Shown here one piece after another: positions 60,653-64,000 of a stretch of DNA of 64,000 nucleotides; positions within the stretch are counted from its first letter, which is position 1; each line of letters starts with the position of its first letter. Source of the DNA: DATCJA01 sp963814955 (GTDB lineage Bacteria; Acidobacteriota; Vicinamibacteria; Vicinamibacterales; UBA2999). The translations under genes and the position numbers were made by a program. The DNA lies in contig CAWFEX010000010.1 of NCBI GenBank assembly GCA_963814955.1, positions 1-64,000 of the forward strand, written 5' to 3'. Under the pieces are notes generated by a model, which worked only from the letters and a program-made list of their open reading frames with translations, was not told where the DNA came from and made no database searches.

Positions 60653-60880
60653 GTGAAAGTGCATGTCGGCGTGGCTGAGCGTACGCTGACTTTTCCGACC
60701 CATCTTTTGCGGCGGTTGGTCAGCCCTGCCGGACTTGCGGCGTTCGTGGCGATCTGTGCCGCCGCTATTTCCCCGTTGGTGCGACGTACGTGGCGGCCCC
60801 AATTGCCCCGAATGAGCGACGCATGGATCCGTAGCCAGGATCTCGATTACGACCGATACGATCCGTGGCGGGAATACTAG
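60653..60880 (+). CDS. Possible small membrane protein
   Basis: A 75-aa frame from GTG 60653 (or TTG 60641), VKVHVGVAERTLTFPTHLLRRL, with one possible membrane helix (SPAGLAAFVAICAAAISPLV), then a tail DYDRYDPWREY. The final acidic/aromatic tail is typical of real small proteins, but there is no clear Shine-Dalgarno and no recognised family. It lies between tRNA-Phe and the PpiC gene. Low confidence. Confidence 0.35.
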   Translation: MKVHVGVAERTLTFPTHLLRRLVSPAGLAAFVAICAAAISPLVRRTWRPQLPRMSDAWIRSQDLDYDRYDPWREY

Positions 60881-61034
60881 GACCCGGTCGATTGCGGATA
60901 CCTGCCAGCCGGCAGTGAAGAGCCGCAGCCGGTTCGAGGTGGTATTGAAGAGCAAACCAAGTAGACTACGGCGGCCGGCTCACCACAGCGTCACCTGACC
61001 CAGCCTGGCCACAACATCCGACAAGGAGCATTCA

Positions 61035-62054
61035 GTGCCTCGCACGCTTTCCGTCCTCATCGGGTTTGCCATCCTCGCAGGTTTGTCGAGCCCCCCGGTG
61101 GCCGCTGGTCAAGCACCGTCACCCGCTCCGCCACCCGCTCCGCCTGCAGACGCCGCCGCCAAGCCCGTACCGGCCGAGCTGCCCGAAGTGGTCGCGCGCG
61201 TGAACGGCGAGGCCATCAACAAGGCGGATCTTCAGACAGCTGTCGGCCAACTGGAATCGCGCGCGGGGCGAACGGTTCCCGCAGATCAACGCGACCGTGT
61301 GATTCGAGGGGTGCTCGATCAGTTGATTGCCTATCGCCTGCTCATTCAGGAAAGCGTCTCGCGCAAGATCGTGGTTCCCGACACCGAAGTCGACGCGCGG
61401 GCGGCAGAGATTCGGGGGCAGTTCCCGTCTCAGCAGGTTTTTGAGCAAACGCTCGAACAGCAGCACATGACGGAAGCCGAATTTCGCGCTGACGTGCAAC
61501 AGGGGCTGCAGATTACCGCGCTAATCGAGGCGGAGGTCGCAGCAAAGTCGCCTGTCACCGCCGAGCAGGTCAATCAGTTTTACGCCAGCAACTCTTTTCA
61601 ACAGGGTGAGCGAGTGCGCGCCAGCCACATCCTGATCGCCGTGCCCGAAAACGCCGACGCCGCAATCAAGGAACAGGCGCGCGTCAAAGCGACCGACATC
61701 CTGAACGAGGTGAAGGCCGGAAAGGATTTCGCCGAGCTCGCCAAGCAGCATTCACAGGATCCGGGCAGCGGTCCCCAGGGCGGCGATCTCGACTATTTCG
61801 AGCGTGGTCAGATGGTGGGCCCATTCGAGGAGGCGGCTTTTGCCCTGACTGCCGGCCAGGTGAGCGAGCTCGTGGAAACCCGGTTCGGGTACCACATCAT
61901 CAAGGTCGTCGACAAGCAGGCGGCACGCACGATTCCGCTCGAGGAGGTGCGCGCTCGGATCGAGGAATATCTCAAGGATCAGAATCGGGAGCAGCAGATG
62001 CAGGGATTCGTCGACGCTCTCCGCACGAAGGCCCAGATCGAGATTCTTATGTGA
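61035..62054 (+). CDS. SurA/PrsA-type peptidyl-prolyl isomerase
   Basis: Periplasmic folding factor for exported and outer-membrane proteins, 339 aa. Start GTG 61035 with AAGGAG eight bases upstream. Signal peptide (LSVLIGFAILAGLSSPPVAAGQ), a Pro/Ala-rich linker, a SurA-type N-terminal domain (EVVARVNGEAINKADLQTAVGQLESRAG) and a single parvulin domain from QGERVRASHILIAVPENADAAIKEQARVKATDIL to GQVSELVETRFGYHIIKVVDK. One parvulin domain, not two as in E. coli SurA. The stop overlaps the S4 gene by four bases. Confidence 0.92.
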   Translation: MPRTLSVLIGFAILAGLSSPPVAAGQAPSPAPPPAPPADAAAKPVPAELPEVVARVNGEAINKADLQTAVGQLESRAGRTVPADQRDRVIRGVLDQLIAYRLLIQESVSRKIVVPDTEVDARAAEIRGQFPSQQVFEQTLEQQHMTEAEFRADVQQGLQITALIEAEVAAKSPVTAEQVNQFYASNSFQQGERVRASHILIAVPENADAAIKEQARVKATDILNEVKAGKDFAELAKQHSQDPGSGPQGGDLDYFERGQMVGPFEEAAFALTAGQVSELVETRFGYHIIKVVDKQAARTIPLEEVRARIEEYLKDQNREQQMQGFVDALRTKAQIEILM

Positions 62055-62435
62055 GCGATGCGGTTCGCCTGGACGTATGGCTCGACGTGGCGTGTCTGTT
62101 CAAGACGCGCTCGGAAGCCAAACGCGCCTGCGAAGGCGGCAAGGTCGAGCTGAACAGGAACGCCGCGAAAGCCAACCGACCCGTGCGCGAAGGCGACCGC
62201 ATCCGCATCTCGCGCGGTCAGGCCGCCACCAGGACATCATCGTCCGCATCGTCATCGACGCACACGTCAAGAAGTCTGAGGCGCGCGTCCTCTACGACGA
62301 CGTGACGCCAAAGCCCACCCCGGAAGAGATCGAGATGCGCCGCATCGAGCGCGTCTACCGCGCCGCGGCGAGGGCCGCCGGCACGCCCGATCGCCGCCGC
62401 CGGCGAGAACTGCGCAAATCAAGGAAAGATCCTGA
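62051..62435 (+). CDS. S4-domain RNA-binding protein (two frameshifts)
   Basis: Start GTG 62051 overlaps the preceding stop. VRLDVWLDVACLFKTRSEAKRACEGGKVELNRNAAKANRPVREGDRIRIS is an S4 domain of the HslR/RqcP type, proteins that bind stalled large ribosomal subunits or rRNA. After an indel near 62225, DIIVRIVIDAHVKKSEARVLYDDVTPKPTPEEIEMRRIER continues; a second missing base near 62417 would give RKIKERS and the stop at 62433-62435. The basic C-terminal helix resembles that of HslR. About 128 aa. Confidence 0.8.
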
Positions 62436-62462
62436 AGAACGCGGCTGCGGTTACGATGAGCT

Positions 62463-63448
62463 GTGCCGCGCAACCAGGAAGTCATTCGCCAGTGGAAGGT
62501 CCTCCACGCGCTGGAGTCGTCCCGGCACGGCGCCACGATCGCGGCTCTGGCCGACGAACTGGACGTCACCACCCGCACGATCCGCCGTGATCTTGCGGCG
62601 CTGCAGGAGGCGGGCTTTCCGCTGTTCGACGAGCGCGATGACGAGGGGCGCGTGCACTGGCGGCTCGACGGCCAGGTGCTCAAGGGGCTCGAGACCGGAT
62701 TCACCGTTCCGGAATTGTGCGCGCTGTATCTGAGCCGGAACCTGCTCGAAGCGGTCGCCGGCACGCCGTTCCAGCGCGACCTTGGTCTTGCGTTCTCGCG
62801 GCTCGAGAAGCTGCTGTCGCCGCGGATGCGCCAGTTTCTCGATCGGCTGCCGGGCGTGCTCAGCGCAAAGCCCGGCCCCCGCACCCGCACTGATGCGAAA
62901 GCGAAAGATGCCGTCGCAAAGCTGCTCGAAGCGACGCTGCACCGCCGCGTGACGACGATGCGGTATCACTCGGTGTCGAGCGGCGGCGTCAAGGACTACG
63001 TTCTCCACCCTTACCGTCTGGCGTTCGCGCAGGGCGGGCTGTACCTGCTGGCGTACGTTCCCGCGTACAAGGATCTCCGGACGTTCGCGGTCGACCGAAT
63101 CGTGTCCGTGTCGCTCGAGAAGCAGACATTCACGCCAAAGCAGGCGTTGGCGACGAGGTGTTCGCCAACTCGCTCGGCGTCAACACCGGGCCGCCAGCGC
63201 GTGTGGAGATCGAGTTCGCCGCGAAAGTTGCGCCGTACGTCCGCGCTCGCGTGTGGCACACATCTCAGCAGATGCGCGAGCGCCCCGACGGCACGCTCGT
63301 CCTCACCATGAACGTGTGTCACGATTGGGCGCTGCGGAGCTGGATTTTGAGCTGGGGACCATTCGCGCGGGTTGTCACGCCTGCCGCGCTTGCGAAAGAC
63401 CTTCGTGCGGACCTGCAGGCGGCGTCCGAACGCTACAGTCAGGCCTGA
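62463..63448 (+). CDS. WYL-domain transcriptional regulator (one frameshift)
   Basis: About 328 aa after correction. GTG 62463; N-terminal DeoR/HTH_11 helix-turn-helix (GATIAALADELDVTTRTIRRDLAALQEAGFPLFDE), then a helical linker (LSRNLLEAVAGTPFQRDLG), and the WYL domain (LHRRVTTMRYHSVSSGGVKDYVLHPYRLAFAQGGLYLLAYVPAYKDLRTFAVDRI). An indel near 63150 separates the C-terminal WCX part (MNVCHDWALRSWILSWGPFARVVTP). WYL domains sense ligands such as nucleotides or oligonucleotides. Target genes are unknown. Confidence 0.87.
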
Positions 63449-63450
63449 GC

Positions 63451-64000
63451 ATGAAGCGACCGGTTCGCTTGATTTTTCTCGCACTGCATGGGCACTCGTC
63501 TTTGTTGCCGGCCCGTCTGCCGATCCGCTTCTACACCGACTGGCTGTGGTTCGGCGAAGTCGGCTACCAGCAGGTGTTCCTGACGATCATCCGGGCGCAG
63601 GCGACGCTGTTCACCATCACCTTCGCGGTCGCCGCGGTCTGGCTGACGCGAACCTGCGCCTGGCGCTCGGGTCGATCGGCGAACTGCGTCCGGTCTTCAC
63701 CACGCGGGAAGGCATTCAGGTGCCGCTGCCCGGACGGCGGCAACTGCGCGCCATCGCGTCGGCCCTGGCGCGTCATCATCGCGATCATGGTCGCGCTCTA
63801 CGCCGCCTCCCAGTGGGAGACATGGCTGGCGTGGCGCAACGCGGTTCCGTTCGGGCAGGCCGATCCGATTCTGGGCCGCGACGCCGGCTTCTACGTCTTC
63901 TCGCTGCCGTTCTTCCAGTTCGTGCGCGGCCTCGCGCAGACGCTGATCCTGCTCGCGGCGCTGGCGTCGGGGCCTGTATTTCCTGTCCGGAAGTCTCGGC
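63451..64000 (+). CDS. UPF0182 large membrane protein (partial, frameshifted)
   Basis: ATG 63451, three bases after the WYL regulator. The N-terminus RFYTDWLWFGEVGYQQVF and later SQWETWLAWRNAVPFGQADPILGRDAGFYVFSLPFFQFVRG are hallmarks of UPF0182 (COG1615), integral membrane proteins of about 900 aa with unknown role. Several indels lie between 63650 and 63780 (ANLRLALGSIGELRPVFTTREGIQVPLPGRR is in another frame) and near 63970. The gene runs off the window end. Confidence 0.85.
   Translation, partial: MKRPVRLIFLALHGHSSLLPARLPIRFYTDWLWFGEVGYQQVFLTIIRAQATLFTITFAVAAVWLTRTCAWRSGRSANCVRSSPRGKAFRCRCPDGGNCAPSRRPWRVIIAIMVALYAASQWETWLAWRNAVPFGQADPILGRDAGFYVFSLPFFQFVRGLAQTLILLAALASGPVFPVRKSR

Noticed and set aside
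60548..60955. Minus-strand frame of 135 aa over tRNA-Phe
   Set aside because: It runs through the tRNA gene and has no protein features.

Overview
This is about 64 kb of GC-rich bacterial chromosome with dense, mostly co-oriented gene strings and short intergenic gaps. The gene content (single-copy housekeeping genes, System I cytochrome c maturation, many exported beta-propeller and PQQ proteins, TAT-exported enzymes, outer-membrane barrels) indicates a diderm heterotroph with respiratory metabolism. The style, including short palindromes of the GTCCGGCT..AGCCGGAC type and skewed word-like repeats, is consistent with Acidobacteriota, probably Vicinamibacteria. That placement is an inference and has not been tested by a search.

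Layout. 1-12.2 kb, minus strand: a partial sugar-nucleotide epimerase, RNase P RNA, an NtrC-type response regulator, an HtrA/Deg protease, ligA, a polyprenyl diphosphate synthase, tatD, metG, larC and radC. 12.2-23.4 kb: a small lipoprotein, two paralogous secreted NHL beta-propellers, a ModA-like binding protein, an MFS transporter, a PQQ dehydrogenase, an IlvD/Edd-type dehydratase and a 3-hydroxyacyl-CoA dehydrogenase, which together look catabolic. 23.4-31.1 kb: dapF, dtd, ttcA, a small coiled-coil membrane protein, an amidase, and an amidohydrolase with a PEP mutase/isocitrate lyase-fold enzyme. 31.3-39.1 kb: lipid-linked sugar genes (GT2, VTT/DedA, GT-C), an outer-membrane barrel, suhB, rsbW, aroA-aroK and a phosphoesterase. 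38.9-46.5 kb: a tightly overlapping ccm operon (ccmE, a ccmF-ccmH fusion, a zinc-ribbon gene, an unknown gene, ccmA, ccmB, ccmC, ccmD, a small membrane protein). 46.6-54.5 kb: maf, a DUF721 gene, thiolase, recA with a clear promoter, and a sulfotransferase-dapC-dapD-dapE operon. 54.7-59.9 kb: an oxygenase-like gene, then an operon of exported aspartase, exported asparaginase and a porin. 59.9-64 kb: a PilZ protein, tRNA-Phe, a PpiC chaperone/isomerase, an S4 protein, a WYL regulator and a partial UPF0182 protein.

Two genome-scale signals stand out. First, about twenty conserved genes carry single-base indels, concentrated at 31-39 kb and 62-64 kb. These are most simply consensus errors, so I annotate the genes across the breaks. 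Second, several families of short word-like repeats fill intergenic gaps and repeatedly run into coding sequence. They supply start codons, stop codons, a whole signal peptide, a linker, and an insertion in maf.

The most interesting biology is the putative extracytoplasmic asparagine-to-fumarate pathway (aspartase, asparaginase, porin) behind a possible sigma-54 promoter. Close behind is the ccm operon, with its cysteine-type CcmE, CcmF-CcmH fusion and two unexplained internal genes.
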